Shown here: positions 51,780 to 61,782 of the stretch, in pieces
How the letters are laid out: each line of letters opens with the position of its first letter
How positions within the stretch are numbered: the stretch's first letter is position 1
Origin: Candidatus Bathyarchaeota archaeon
Lineage (GTDB): Archaea; Thermoproteota; Bathyarchaeia; Bathyarchaeales; DTEX01
Assembly: GCA_018397065.1 (NCBI GenBank)
Contig: JAGTRI010000005.1
Span: forward strand, 1 to 64,000
Reading direction: 5' to 3'
DNA length: 64,000 nucleotides
Notes under the pieces: model-generated
Database searches by the model: none
The model's input: only the letters and a program-made list of their open reading frames with translations
What the model was told of the DNA's origin: nothing
Position numbers and translations under genes: made by a program

Positions 51780-52438
51780 ACCAAGCTTCCCTGAAAAGGG
51801 TTGTTAGCATCTATAATTTTCTTTGCTGTAATCCAAGACCTTCGAACATGCTCAGGATAAAATCCATAGGTCTTAACCCAATTTTTTAAAAAAGATATTG
51901 TTTTTGGGTCAGAACAGTAGCCGGAGCCTATGTTCCCAAAAATTTTGTTGAGTTCAGCGATTGCTTTGTCGCGTTCAACCTTCGCGATAATTGAGGCAGC
52001 GGAAACTACGGGATAGGTTCGGTCAGCTTTATGTTCTGAGATTATCTTAACCTTGAATGGAACCTTTTCTGCAATGTGCTCTGCGTATCTCTCTGGAAGG
52101 ACATCTGAAGCATCGACGTAGGCAACATCTGGTTTAAGATTGGTTATCACTTCCGCCATAGCATGTGCTTCCAGACGGTTCAAACGATGAAGTTTGCTAC
52201 CGTTTTCAACAACCACGTCGATTTCAGAAGGTGACAGTTTTACAATGTAATGGTCTTTGACAAGTTTAACGATTTCCGTTGCTAGTTTAATCCTTTTTAT
52301 AGGAGAGAGAAGTTTGGAGTCCTTAACGCCAAGGTTTACGAGTTCATGGATTTCATTTTGGTTAACCAGTACTCCAGCTATGACTAGCGGACCTATGATT
52401 GACCCTCTTCCCGCGTCGTCGACTCCGCATACAAACAT
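51776..52438 (-). CDS. rnhB: Ribonuclease HII with DD in place of DE motif
   Basis: Removes RNA primers and single ribonucleotides from DNA. The family blocks GVKDSKLLSPIKR, AYVDASDVLPERY and SEHKADRTYPVVSAASIIAKVERD are intact, along with the C-terminal helix. The N-terminal metal-binding motif, normally DEAGRG, is D7-D8-AGRG (codons GAC GAC). The change keeps an acidic residue at the second metal position, so activity is probably retained. Length of 220 residues is normal. Confidence 0.94.
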   Translation of the reverse strand: MFVCGVDDAGRGSIIGPLVIAGVLVNQNEIHELVNLGVKDSKLLSPIKRIKLATEIVKLVKDHYIVKLSPSEIDVVVENGSKLHRLNRLEAHAMAEVITNLKPDVAYVDASDVLPERYAEHIAEKVPFKVKIISEHKADRTYPVVSAASIIAKVERDKAIAELNKIFGNIGSGYCSDPKTISFLKNWVKTYGFYPEHVRRSWITAKKIIDANNPFQGSLV

Positions 52439-52466
52439 GTTTTAGACCTAAACTCATTTAAATAAA

Positions 52467-53033
52467 TTAAAAGTATAACATTTTTCCTAAATTCTCCGAT
52501 AATCCTTTCAGAATTTCTTTAGCAATCAAATTAGGAAGTTCGCATCGGTTGATCGCTGTAACCTCAAAAATTTTGGCGTTTTCTTTGTTCCTTATTGAAT
52601 GAATCAGTGGATGCGCTGCTCGATAGTGGATTGTACCTAAGACCAGTCTATTAGAATCCAACGCTCTTAGCACAGCGTTACAAAAACGAACAGAAAGCAA
52701 CTCCATAGGGCCAACCTCGTCAATAACAACAACATCGGTGGTGGCAACAGCATCCAAAATCGCGTTTACACCAATTGATTCAAGATCATTTAAACAGACA
52801 TAATACTTACCTATTTGGGGACCATGACCTAACTTTTTTCTGGCCAGCCAACCTTTCGACTCGCTACCTAAGTCGTAAATTATGAAGCCATCTCTTTCTC
52901 CGTTTGTTCTTGATTCTTTTGTGATCATGCCTCCAACTTTAACGCCTTTAAATTTGAGTTCATCAATTACCTTAGTCAATACAGTCGTTTTTCCCACACC
53001 GGGACGGCCAGTTATAAAGTAGGCTTTACCCAG
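52467..53033 (-). CDS. THEP1-family nucleoside-triphosphatase
   Basis: P-loop NTPase of the THEP1/cancer-related NTPase family. The full Walker A GRPGVGKTT begins four codons before the GTG at 52997, so that GTG cannot be the real start. The frame upstream is open without ATG, GTG or TTG; the best candidate is CTG at 53033, preceded by AGGGG, giving 188 residues starting (M)GKAYFITGRPGVGKT. Walker B is VVVIDEVGPMEL. Its cellular role is unclear. The 5' end is close to the pyrI stop. Confidence 0.85.
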   Translation of the reverse strand: MGKAYFITGRPGVGKTTVLTKVIDELKFKGVKVGGMITKESRTNGERDGFIIYDLGSESKGWLARKKLGHGPQIGKYYVCLNDLESIGVNAILDAVATTDVVVIDEVGPMELLSVRFCNAVLRALDSNRLVLGTIHYRAAHPLIHSIRNKENAKIFEVTAINRCELPNLIAKEILKGLSENLGKMLYF

Positions 53034-53100
53034 TTTAACCCCTGCTTTATTGTCGTATGACGCAAAATAAAGGTATTCAGTGTACTTTAATCCTTTCGTT

Positions 53101-53568
53101 TCAGAACTGCTGAAGGATATCTTTTTCTTCCATGATATTGTTGCAGTAGTGGCACCTTAACTTTAACGGGTCAGCTTCCTCTAGATAGAAAATTGATTTG
53201 ATCGGTTCGCTGCTGTTGTTCGAAATACAAGAAGGCTTAATGCACTTAACTATTCCTCTAACCACAGACGGCAGCTTGACAGTAAGTTTTTCGGCAACGC
53301 GATAATTTCTTATGATGTTGATTGTGGCGTGAGGAGCAATAAGGGCAATCTTGTCAACCTCCTCAGAGTTGAGCTCACGACCTTCTATCTTAACAATGTC
53401 TTTAACTCCAAGTTTACTGCTTTGAACGTTCATCGCAATCGTCACGGTTCCGCCAGAACGTCCATTTATTCCAAGAATTTTGATGACATCTAAAGCATGC
53501 CCTTTCGTAATATGGTCAATCACTGTGCCGTTTCTAATTTTTGAAACTCTTAAAGATCCAGGCGACAT
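53101..53568 (-). CDS. pyrI: Aspartate carbamoyltransferase regulatory chain
   Basis: Binds the nucleotide effectors of the first committed step in pyrimidine synthesis. The allosteric domain starts LRVSKIRNGTVIDHI, and the zinc domain has two pairs, C-x5-C (KCIKPSCI) and C-x2-C (RCHYC). At 155 residues it is full length. It is divergent from pyrB rather than downstream of it. Confidence 0.95.
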   Translation of the reverse strand: MSPGSLRVSKIRNGTVIDHITKGHALDVIKILGINGRSGGTVTIAMNVQSSKLGVKDIVKIEGRELNSEEVDKIALIAPHATINIIRNYRVAEKLTVKLPSVVRGIVKCIKPSCISNNSSEPIKSIFYLEEADPLKLRCHYCNNIMEEKDILQQF

Positions 53569-53648
53569 AACAATCGAACCGTCAGAAACTATCTATTCCG
53601 TCAACAGCATAAAAAATTAACCTTTTGAAGTCACAAGTTTTTAATTAA

Positions 53649-54677
<1,029 letters not shown>

Positions 54678-54686
54678 TTTCATTTT

Positions 54687-57566
54687 TTAGGCTTTAACGC
54701 CTTTGTCGTCCCAATATTGCCTAGTTTTAAGGAATTGAATCTTCGCTTTAAGAAGGTCCATGTAAAAGTCATCTTCATTCACATGCATTTTACCGAGGAT
54801 TCTCGATGCAGTTTCAGGCCCGACACCCTTAACTTGGAGGGCTATTACTGCTGTTTTTCCATAGCTAAGTATTAGATCTGCTTCGCGTCGGGTGGTACTT
54901 AGCTCTTTAAGCTCCTCTTCGGTAAAATGCTCTTTTCTAACTCGTCTGTTGAGGAGCCATTTTATTTTTTCGACTTCGTCTTGTTTTCTGAGGCAAGCTA
55001 AAAGCAAATTTCCGCATTTTCCACAGATAGGTTTTTCGGGAATGTCACGAACTCTTGTTTCTAAACTCCAGTCTCCGCATGAGAGACAGAAAAGCACCAC
55101 TTTTCGTGCCTCTATTGATTTTTTCATTCGTTCAATGTCATTAACTATGATTTGTGTCGAAGCCATGAGTTCAGGGACATCGGCGTATTTTGCCAATATG
55201 TGATAACCAATCGGTGATGGAGATTCGTGAGAAAGAACTGTCTTCACCTCTATTTCTCCTGACTTGATTGAATTCATTATCTTTTTCACTGACGAAAGGT
55301 CTATCCGTTCAGCCAGGACCTCTCTGATGGTTTCTTCATAAATAGGAGTGTCTTTGAACCTTTGCGGCAACTTAAAAAGAGTTTGGGGACCAGCTAGTTT
55401 TCCCCTTGGAAGAGCTCCAAATCTTTGGGCTATAAACTTCATTCTTTCCGTGAACGGGAAATGAGCTTTAAGGTATTCGTCAAATGCTTTTTCAACTTTT
55501 CCACCATCTAAACTAAATAAAATTGTTGGAAGTTTTTCTAGGTCTCGGTTCTCAACTTTTCGAGGCGTCTCGATTAGAATACGGTACGCGTCATGCCACC
55601 ATCCTGTGATCAAATCATGCTCGGAAAGAATAGCGTCAAAAATACATCCTAACGTCACATTTGCGGTTTCGCCAAAACAAGAGTGTACAATAACAAAGTT
55701 CTTGTAGCCCTCAATAAGGATAAGATTATTCGTCGGAACAGGAAAACCGCGTTTAAGTTGCTCATTTATCTCATTCACTATGTCTCTTACAACCTCAGGC
55801 GCGACAGAAAGTTTCGCTGCCACATTTCTTAATGCCTCCTCAAAATCTTTGGTTTCATTTAATTCGCTCGCAACTTCCTGTCTCAACCTTCCTGACTCTT
55901 CGGCAATCTCGATGGGTAATGGAAGTAGCTCCCCGTCCCATCCTGGATCAGACGCAAATGGATCTTCTGCAGGAACCACGTAGACCTTGCCTGTCTCATC
56001 TTCGATTTGTACAATGCGCCAGACTCGTCCAGAGCACAGAAAGTTCAGCCCAATTCTAGCTCTTAGAGCCATGAATTCCTCGCCAACAACACCTATTTTG
56101 TGGTCGGAAACAACGTCGATTACGGGATAGCGTCTTTCGTCTGGGATCATAGAAAGATTCTCGTAATAATATCGCCTTGTCCTTTCTGTTTTGCCCAAAA
56201 TGTCTCCTTCCATCCACAATTCCCTAAGCGTATAGAGATACTTAACTACTTCGAGAAAACTGGTTTTCGAAAGGTTACGGTAAGGATAAGCCCTTTTAAC
56301 AATTCTATATGCTTCGTCAACTGTGACTTTACCTTTGTCAAGCAAAATACCTATAATCTGATGCGCCAAAACGTCCAAAGCACCGTCATGAAAACGTATC
56401 GGCTCAGAAAGGTTTCTGTATGCCCGTCGAACTGAAGCTATGGCTTCTAAGGTGTCGTCTGGAAAAGCCGTTATTATGATACCCTGCGAGGTTCTATCCA
56501 GTCTATGTCCGCTTCTTCCTACCCTTTGAATTAGGCTTGAAACACGTCTTGGCGAAAGGTATTGTATTGCCAACTCAATGTTACCTACGTCGATGCCAAG
56601 TTCCAAAGTGCTGGTGCAGATGAGAGCCTTCAGAATTCCATCTTTAAACTTGTCCTCTATTGCCATCCTTTCTTCTCTAGACAAAGATCCATGATGAACA
56701 GCGATGTCTCTGGATAACTGTCTAAGCTTATGTCCAAGCAATTCCGCATTAGTACGGCTGTTGACAAAGACTAATGTTGAAACATGATTATCTATGAGGT
56801 CTAAAATTCGCCTGATTCGAGCTGCAGCTTCAGGAGCGAGGTTCAGGTCTCCGGCTAAATCGTAGTCCTTTTGGTTAGGCATGGGATACTCGATGTTGTA
56901 GACGTAGCTTTTTGGTGGATTAACTTCGATTACTGTCATTTGGCGCTGAGTTCCAGCTACAAAGGAAGCTACTTCCTTCGGGTTTCCAACCGTTGCGGAC
57001 AATCCTATTCTCTGAAAATCGCTGTTTGTTATTTCTCTTAGCCTTTCCAGCGCTACGGTTAGCTGAACCCCCCGTTTATCTTCAGCTAGTTCATGAATTT
57101 CGTCTACAATAACAAACCGAACATTGCTGAGATGTTTTCTCATAAGTCCGCCTGGAAGTATAGCTTGAAGGGTTTCTGGAGTTGTCAAAAGCATGTTTGG
57201 GGGTTTTAAGGCCTGTTTTCGGCGAACCTTTGTCGCTGTATCTCCGTGTCTTACCTCAACAGTTAAGCCGAGAAGATTCGCCCATTCCGTAATTCTTTTC
57301 AACATGTCCCTGTTTAGAGCCCTAAGAGGCGTAATGTACAGAATCATTATTCCTTCTTTATTCCCTATTTCGAGAAATCTTGAGAAAACAGGTAGTAAAG
57401 CTGCTTCTGTCTTGCCGCTTCCCGTTGGCGCAACAATAAGAACGTTTTTTCCCTCTAGAATCTGAGGAATGGCTTTGGCTTGCGGCTCCGTAGGTTCATG
57501 AAGCCCTATCTCTAAAAGTGTCGAATAAACTTTATCGTTTAATAGAGAAAATACACTATTTTTCAC
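54687..57566 (-). CDS. Lhr-type superfamily 2 helicase (aLhr2-like)
   Basis: A 959-residue DNA/RNA helicase. The motor core has APTGSGKTEAALL (Walker A), VDEIHELAEDKRG (motif II), SATVGN and QRVGRSGHR (motif VI). A winged-helix and Lhr core domain follow. A C-terminal zinc ribbon (CLSC ... CGKC, about residues 825-855) and a helix-hairpin-helix (GVGPETASRILGKM) are extra compared with bacterial Lhr. The set-up fits the archaeal aLhr2/ASH-Ski2-like subgroup used in DNA repair or recombination. The 3' end abuts pyrB. Confidence 0.88.
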   Translation of the reverse strand: MKNSVFSLLNDKVYSTLLEIGLHEPTEPQAKAIPQILEGKNVLIVAPTGSGKTEAALLPVFSRFLEIGNKEGIMILYITPLRALNRDMLKRITEWANLLGLTVEVRHGDTATKVRRKQALKPPNMLLTTPETLQAILPGGLMRKHLSNVRFVIVDEIHELAEDKRGVQLTVALERLREITNSDFQRIGLSATVGNPKEVASFVAGTQRQMTVIEVNPPKSYVYNIEYPMPNQKDYDLAGDLNLAPEAAARIRRILDLIDNHVSTLVFVNSRTNAELLGHKLRQLSRDIAVHHGSLSREERMAIEDKFKDGILKALICTSTLELGIDVGNIELAIQYLSPRRVSSLIQRVGRSGHRLDRTSQGIIITAFPDDTLEAIASVRRAYRNLSEPIRFHDGALDVLAHQIIGILLDKGKVTVDEAYRIVKRAYPYRNLSKTSFLEVVKYLYTLRELWMEGDILGKTERTRRYYYENLSMIPDERRYPVIDVVSDHKIGVVGEEFMALRARIGLNFLCSGRVWRIVQIEDETGKVYVVPAEDPFASDPGWDGELLPLPIEIAEESGRLRQEVASELNETKDFEEALRNVAAKLSVAPEVVRDIVNEINEQLKRGFPVPTNNLILIEGYKNFVIVHSCFGETANVTLGCIFDAILSEHDLITGWWHDAYRILIETPRKVENRDLEKLPTILFSLDGGKVEKAFDEYLKAHFPFTERMKFIAQRFGALPRGKLAGPQTLFKLPQRFKDTPIYEETIREVLAERIDLSSVKKIMNSIKSGEIEVKTVLSHESPSPIGYHILAKYADVPELMASTQIIVNDIERMKKSIEARKVVLFCLSCGDWSLETRVRDIPEKPICGKCGNLLLACLRKQDEVEKIKWLLNRRVRKEHFTEEELKELSTTRREADLILSYGKTAVIALQVKGVGPETASRILGKMHVNEDDFYMDLLKAKIQFLKTRQYWDDKGVKA

Positions 57567-57633
57567 AAACTTTCTACCTAAATACGCTTATGCATGCTTA
57601 TTAGGTTACAGACCTTCTTTAGCCTTTAGTTTG

Positions 57634-58188
57634 TTAATGCATTTTCATATAATTTAGAAATTCGGCGAACGCTATTCTAAATCCATCCGCAAACTTTTTT
57701 TCTCCTTTTCTAAGGCTTTTTTCTATTTTATCTATGCTAAAGAAACCTCCTTTAGCTATCTCTTTTCGGTTGACCGTTATTCGTCCATCAAAGTGGCATA
57801 CATAAAGCATCGAGATTTCACGTTCATCTTCCGTGAAACTGTTAACTTTACCTAGCCTCAACAAAGGAGCATCGATTCCAAGTTCTTCATCGAGTTCTCT
57901 TTTGGCAGCTCCATCATAATCTTCGCCGTACTCTACGTGTCCAGTTGCTGATGCGGTAAAAAACCCTGGATAAAGGTCTTTAGACATTGATCTTTTCTGA
58001 AGAAAGACCTCGTTTCTGCTGTTTACAACGAAAATGTAAACTGATCGATGTATCAAATTACGGTTCAAGTGGCACTCCTTTCTCGTGGCCTTTCCAATAA
58101 CACGGTCATTTTCGTCAACAACGGCAAAAAACTCGCTCATGTCCTTAAACATCCTTAGCACATTATAGCAGTTCTTTATTATGACCAT
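57634..58188 (-). CDS. Nudix hydrolase, isopentenyl-diphosphate isomerase-like
   Basis: A 184-residue Nudix protein with a complete box beginning GHVEYGEDYDGAAKRELDEE (G-x5-E-x7-REL-x-EE-x-G). The fold around it, VVDENDRVIGKATRKECH and ASATGHVEYGE, resembles type 1 isopentenyl-diphosphate isomerase and the YfcD group. It overlaps the stop of the upstream dihydrolipoyl dehydrogenase gene at TAATG, so translation is probably coupled. A link to isoprenoid synthesis is possible but not shown. Confidence 0.8.
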   Translation of the reverse strand: MVIIKNCYNVLRMFKDMSEFFAVVDENDRVIGKATRKECHLNRNLIHRSVYIFVVNSRNEVFLQKRSMSKDLYPGFFTASATGHVEYGEDYDGAAKRELDEELGIDAPLLRLGKVNSFTEDEREISMLYVCHFDGRITVNRKEIAKGGFFSIDKIEKSLRKGEKKFADGFRIAFAEFLNYMKMH

Positions 58189-59588
58189 TAGATATGAACC
58201 GTTTTGTTGGAGACTGCCCTTGCTGCCTCCATAAGAGCTTCGCTTATAGCTGGATGAGGATGAATTAATTCACCTATTTCATCGAAAGTACATTCTAGTT
58301 TCATCGCTAAGGCAGCCTCGCCAATCAATTCAGTTACATGCGGACCAATTAAATGTACACCAAGGATCTCTCCTGTTTCTTGGTCGCAGACAACCTTTGC
58401 AAACCCATCTGTTTCTCCCAAAGTAATCGCTCTGCCGCTTGCTTGTAACGGAAATTTTCCGGCAGCCACATTATACCCTTGCTGCCTAGCTTCATCTTCA
58501 GATAATCCTACGCATGCAACTTCAGGTTCACAGTACATACAAACGGGAACTGTTTTGTAGTCCATAATTGATTCGTGTCCAGCGATGTTTTCTGCTGCTA
58601 TTATGCCTTCAGCAAAAGCAGCATGGGCGAACATTTTTTTCCCTGTTACGTCGCCAACAGCATATATATTTGGAATATTCGTTTTTTGCCTATTGTCCAC
58701 AACGACGAATCCGTTTTCGAGCTTTACGCCCACTTTTTCTAAACCTAAACCACTGGACAAAGGAAGTCTAGCGTCAGAAATAAGCACTTTTTCAGTGTTA
58801 ACGTGAACTTCAGTCTCTTTTATTGACACATATGTGCCAACCATCCCATCTGGTTCAATTCTGACAGACTTGATATTGGCATTAGTGTGGATTTCGATTC
58901 CCTTTTTCTTTAGAATCCTTTCATAGTTTCTACTAACCTCAGCATCAAATGTTGGCAGAATATTTGAGGCGGACTCAAAGATTTTTACGTCGGCGCCCAA
59001 TGCCTTGAAAATTGTTGCAAACTCTACTCCATAGATGTTGCTACCTATTACTGCTAAGCTGCTTGGACGCTCCCTGAGGCTTAGAGCTCCTTTTGTGGTT
59101 AAGATTTTTTCTTCATCGATTACTGCGTAGGAAACTTTTGGCTCCTCTGACCCTGTTGCTATAATTATATTCTCAGCGTCAACGAATTCTTCTTCGCCGG
59201 TTTGTTTTTTAACACGAATTTGGTTTCTAGAAACAAGAGATGCCCTTCCTTTAATCAAAGTAATTTTATTCTTCTTTATCAAATATTCCACGCCTTGAGT
59301 TAAGCGGTTAACAACGGCGTCCTTGCGAGCCATCATCTTTTCGAAATCCACTTTAATCTCGCTTATATTCACGCCATGTTCTTGAGCTTTGGATATTTTA
59401 CCTAAAAGGGATGTTGTCGCAAGAAGAGTTTTAGTTGGAATACAGCCCCTATTCGTACACGTTCCGCCTAAAGCTTCTTTCTCAATCAGTACAACCTTTT
59501 TTCCAAGCTGCGCTGAACGGATCGCTGAAACGTAGCCTCCGATGCCAGCGCCTATTACTGCAACATCATAACGCGTTGACCCAATCAT
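58188..59588 (-). CDS. lpdA: Dihydrolipoyl dehydrogenase
   Basis: FAD-dependent flavoprotein reoxidising dihydrolipoamide with NAD. GAGIGG (13-18) binds FAD, the redox disulfide is C44/C49 in GGTCTNRGCIP, and the C-terminal HPHPAISEALMEA holds the catalytic histidine. The ATG at 59588 gives 466 residues; the frame extends upstream to 59618 without gain. It starts a minus-strand pair with the Nudix gene. No E1/E2 genes are in the window, but a lipoate ligase is close by, so glycine cleavage or a 2-oxoacid complex may lie elsewhere. Confidence 0.94.
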   Translation of the reverse strand: MIGSTRYDVAVIGAGIGGYVSAIRSAQLGKKVVLIEKEALGGTCTNRGCIPTKTLLATTSLLGKISKAQEHGVNISEIKVDFEKMMARKDAVVNRLTQGVEYLIKKNKITLIKGRASLVSRNQIRVKKQTGEEEFVDAENIIIATGSEEPKVSYAVIDEEKILTTKGALSLRERPSSLAVIGSNIYGVEFATIFKALGADVKIFESASNILPTFDAEVSRNYERILKKKGIEIHTNANIKSVRIEPDGMVGTYVSIKETEVHVNTEKVLISDARLPLSSGLGLEKVGVKLENGFVVVDNRQKTNIPNIYAVGDVTGKKMFAHAAFAEGIIAAENIAGHESIMDYKTVPVCMYCEPEVACVGLSEDEARQQGYNVAAGKFPLQASGRAITLGETDGFAKVVCDQETGEILGVHLIGPHVTELIGEAALAMKLECTFDEIGELIHPHPAISEALMEAARAVSNKTVHI

Positions 59589-59720
59589 GGTTTCATCACG
59601 TGAAACAAACAAATACATAAACCTTATTCGTTGATTTTACATAGTTTTTGATGTTTATCTAGATTCTGCAAATCTTATACTGGTTGGTATAATAAACCAA
59701 AAATCCTGCAAGCAAAATAT

Positions 59721-60758
59721 TTATGAGGGGATCAAAAGTACCTTCAAGGCTTTTCGTTCTTCCATAAGTTTGAATCCGTCCTGCCATTTTTCAAGCGGCA
59801 GCTTAGCAGATATCAGTGGCGAGACCCGTATTAGGCCTGAACTAAGAAGGTTCAAGGTTCGTTTCCAGCTTGTCCACACAGTCCCCCATGAACCTTTCAC
59901 GTCAAGTTCTCCTTCAACAATAGAGTCCAGATTGATGTCAGTTGGCTTTCCCGTAAGGCCTAGCAAGCCTACTTTTCCACACCTTCTAACCATTTCAAAA
60001 GCCTGTTTTCGAGCAGCAGAGGAACCGCTTGCCTCAAACACAACGTCGGCCCCTAATCCTTCAGTAAGGTTTTTTACAACCTCAACAGGATTTTCCTTCT
60101 CAACATCGATTATCACGTCAGCTCCGAACTCTTTTGCGACACTGAACCTTTCCTTGTCTGCGCTTACTCCTGTAAGAATTATCTGTTTGGCTCCAGCGAT
60201 TCGGGCTGCCTGCACTGTTAATAGACCCATTGGGCCTGGTCCTAGCACGGCCACTACGTCTCCTGGTTCAACGCTGACTCGTTCAAACGCAGCGCGGACA
60301 ACACATGCAACTAGCTCAGCGACAGAAGCCTCTTGCAATGAAAGTTTTTCTGGTATTTTGTGCAAAATCATTTTTGGAACCGCGACATATTTCGCAAAGG
60401 TCCCATTAGCTTTGTGAGCGCCGAGAATTCGTTTTTCTTCTCCAAGACATCGATTCGCACGGTTTGTTCTACACATCAAACATTGTCCACACGGGATAGT
60501 CGCTGGGGATGTTACGCAGTCTCCTTTTTCGAAACCATCCACGTCTGAACCTTTTTCGACTATAACGCCGGAGTACTCGTGTCCTAAGACGACTGGCGGA
60601 GTATAAAAAGCCAAATCATGGTAAATGTGAATGTCCGTTCCACAGATTCCCGTGAATTTAACTTCAACCAGCACCTCGTCCGGTTTGATCTTTGGAACTT
60701 CAATGTCTCTTAGTTCAACATTTCCTGGTCCACGATCTGTTTTCATGATTGCCTTCAT
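59721..60758 (-). CDS. Zinc-dependent alcohol dehydrogenase, MDR family (copy 1)
   Basis: A 345-residue medium-chain dehydrogenase. The catalytic zinc site is in FTGICGTDIHIYHD and LGHEYSG, the structural zinc in CGQCLMCRTNRANRC, and the Rossmann motif is VLGPGPMGLL. It resembles threonine 3-dehydrogenase, sorbitol dehydrogenase and other polyol dehydrogenases. It is divergent from lipoate ligase. A paralogue at 61783 shares the zinc motifs but is clearly different. Confidence 0.9.
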   Translation of the reverse strand: MKAIMKTDRGPGNVELRDIEVPKIKPDEVLVEVKFTGICGTDIHIYHDLAFYTPPVVLGHEYSGVIVEKGSDVDGFEKGDCVTSPATIPCGQCLMCRTNRANRCLGEEKRILGAHKANGTFAKYVAVPKMILHKIPEKLSLQEASVAELVACVVRAAFERVSVEPGDVVAVLGPGPMGLLTVQAARIAGAKQIILTGVSADKERFSVAKEFGADVIIDVEKENPVEVVKNLTEGLGADVVFEASGSSAARKQAFEMVRRCGKVGLLGLTGKPTDINLDSIVEGELDVKGSWGTVWTSWKRTLNLLSSGLIRVSPLISAKLPLEKWQDGFKLMEERKALKVLLIPS

Positions 60759-60931
60759 ATCGTTTTTCCTTCAGAAAACAAATAACGAAATTTAAGAATT
60801 TAAGACTAAGGAATAAGAAAAATTCATATGGTTCTCTGTGGTTGAGCTTGTATTGATACTTGGCGGAAAATGCTACGAACCAAAATTGTACTATGGCGAC
60901 ATGGAAACAAATCTTAGGTTTGAGAAACAAT

Positions 60932-61699
60932 ATGGAAAATTGGAGATTTATAGACGACCAAGAGACATTTGAAGGTGCCAGAAACTTAGCTATCGATGAA
61001 GCTATATTCATCAATAAAATCGTGAACAACACTCCTACCACGGTGCGCTTCTGGAGAAACCAAAAAACCGTTAATGTAGGTTACTCGCAGACCGTAAAGG
61101 CTGAAGTTAATCTTGACGTTTGTAAAAAAGAAAAAATTGAGGTTGTTCGAAGATTCAGTGGAGGAGGAACAGTTTACCAAGACCTTGGAACCCTTAACTA
61201 TACTGTGGTAATTGACTTTAATCATCCCTTAGTTAGTGGGCTTGATGTTGAGCAGACACTAAAAAAATTGTGTAAAGGAATTATTACTTCGTTAAAAATT
61301 TTAGGCTTAGACCCGATTTTTAAGCCTCCAAGCGATGTTTTAGTCAAAAACAAGAAGGTTTCTGGAAATGCTCAAGCAAGAAGGAAAAACGTGGTTCTGC
61401 AGCATGGAACCCTTTTGGTTAATACAAACTTGGGCTTACTAAACGAGGTGCTTAATGTTCCAAATTTTTGCAGAGCAATAAAAGGTGTAGCAAGCAGAAG
61501 AAGTCCTGTAACTAATTTGTTGGGTGAACTAAACATGCAGACATCTATGGAAACGGTACGGGAAGCTCTTAGACAAGGGTTCGAACGTTCATTTTCCATA
61601 CGTCTCATAGAAGGTGACCTTAACGAAGAGGAAAGAAGACTGGCAAAAAAGCTTTATGAAGAAAAATATTCAAAAAAAGAGTGGACTTTTTGGCGATAA
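60932..61699 (+). CDS. lplA: Lipoate-protein ligase A / lipoyltransferase family
   Basis: Attaches lipoate or octanoate to acceptor lysines of lipoyl domains. RRFSGGGTVYQDLGTLNYT and the lysine in KVSGNAQARRKNVV are the substrate-binding and catalytic segments; the C-terminal helical extension is short. The ATG at 60932 is preferred since the protein then starts MENWRFIDDQETFEGARN like relatives; an ATG at 60893 and the frame start at 60860 are alternatives. It supports a lipoate-dependent system together with the nearby dihydrolipoyl dehydrogenase. Confidence 0.9.
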   Translation: MENWRFIDDQETFEGARNLAIDEAIFINKIVNNTPTTVRFWRNQKTVNVGYSQTVKAEVNLDVCKKEKIEVVRRFSGGGTVYQDLGTLNYTVVIDFNHPLVSGLDVEQTLKKLCKGIITSLKILGLDPIFKPPSDVLVKNKKVSGNAQARRKNVVLQHGTLLVNTNLGLLNEVLNVPNFCRAIKGVASRRSPVTNLLGELNMQTSMETVREALRQGFERSFSIRLIEGDLNEEERRLAKKLYEEKYSKKEWTFWR

Positions 61700-61782
61700 C
61701 TGCTCAGATGTCATCTAACAAAAGATTGATGGGTTCTTAATTAATAAAGGTCATATCACATTGAAAGTATGAAGGTGATTGC

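Noticed and set aside
59770-60417. 215-codon plus-strand frame within the first alcohol dehydrogenase
   Set aside because: Complement of a well conserved enzyme; translation is low in complexity and has no domain pattern.
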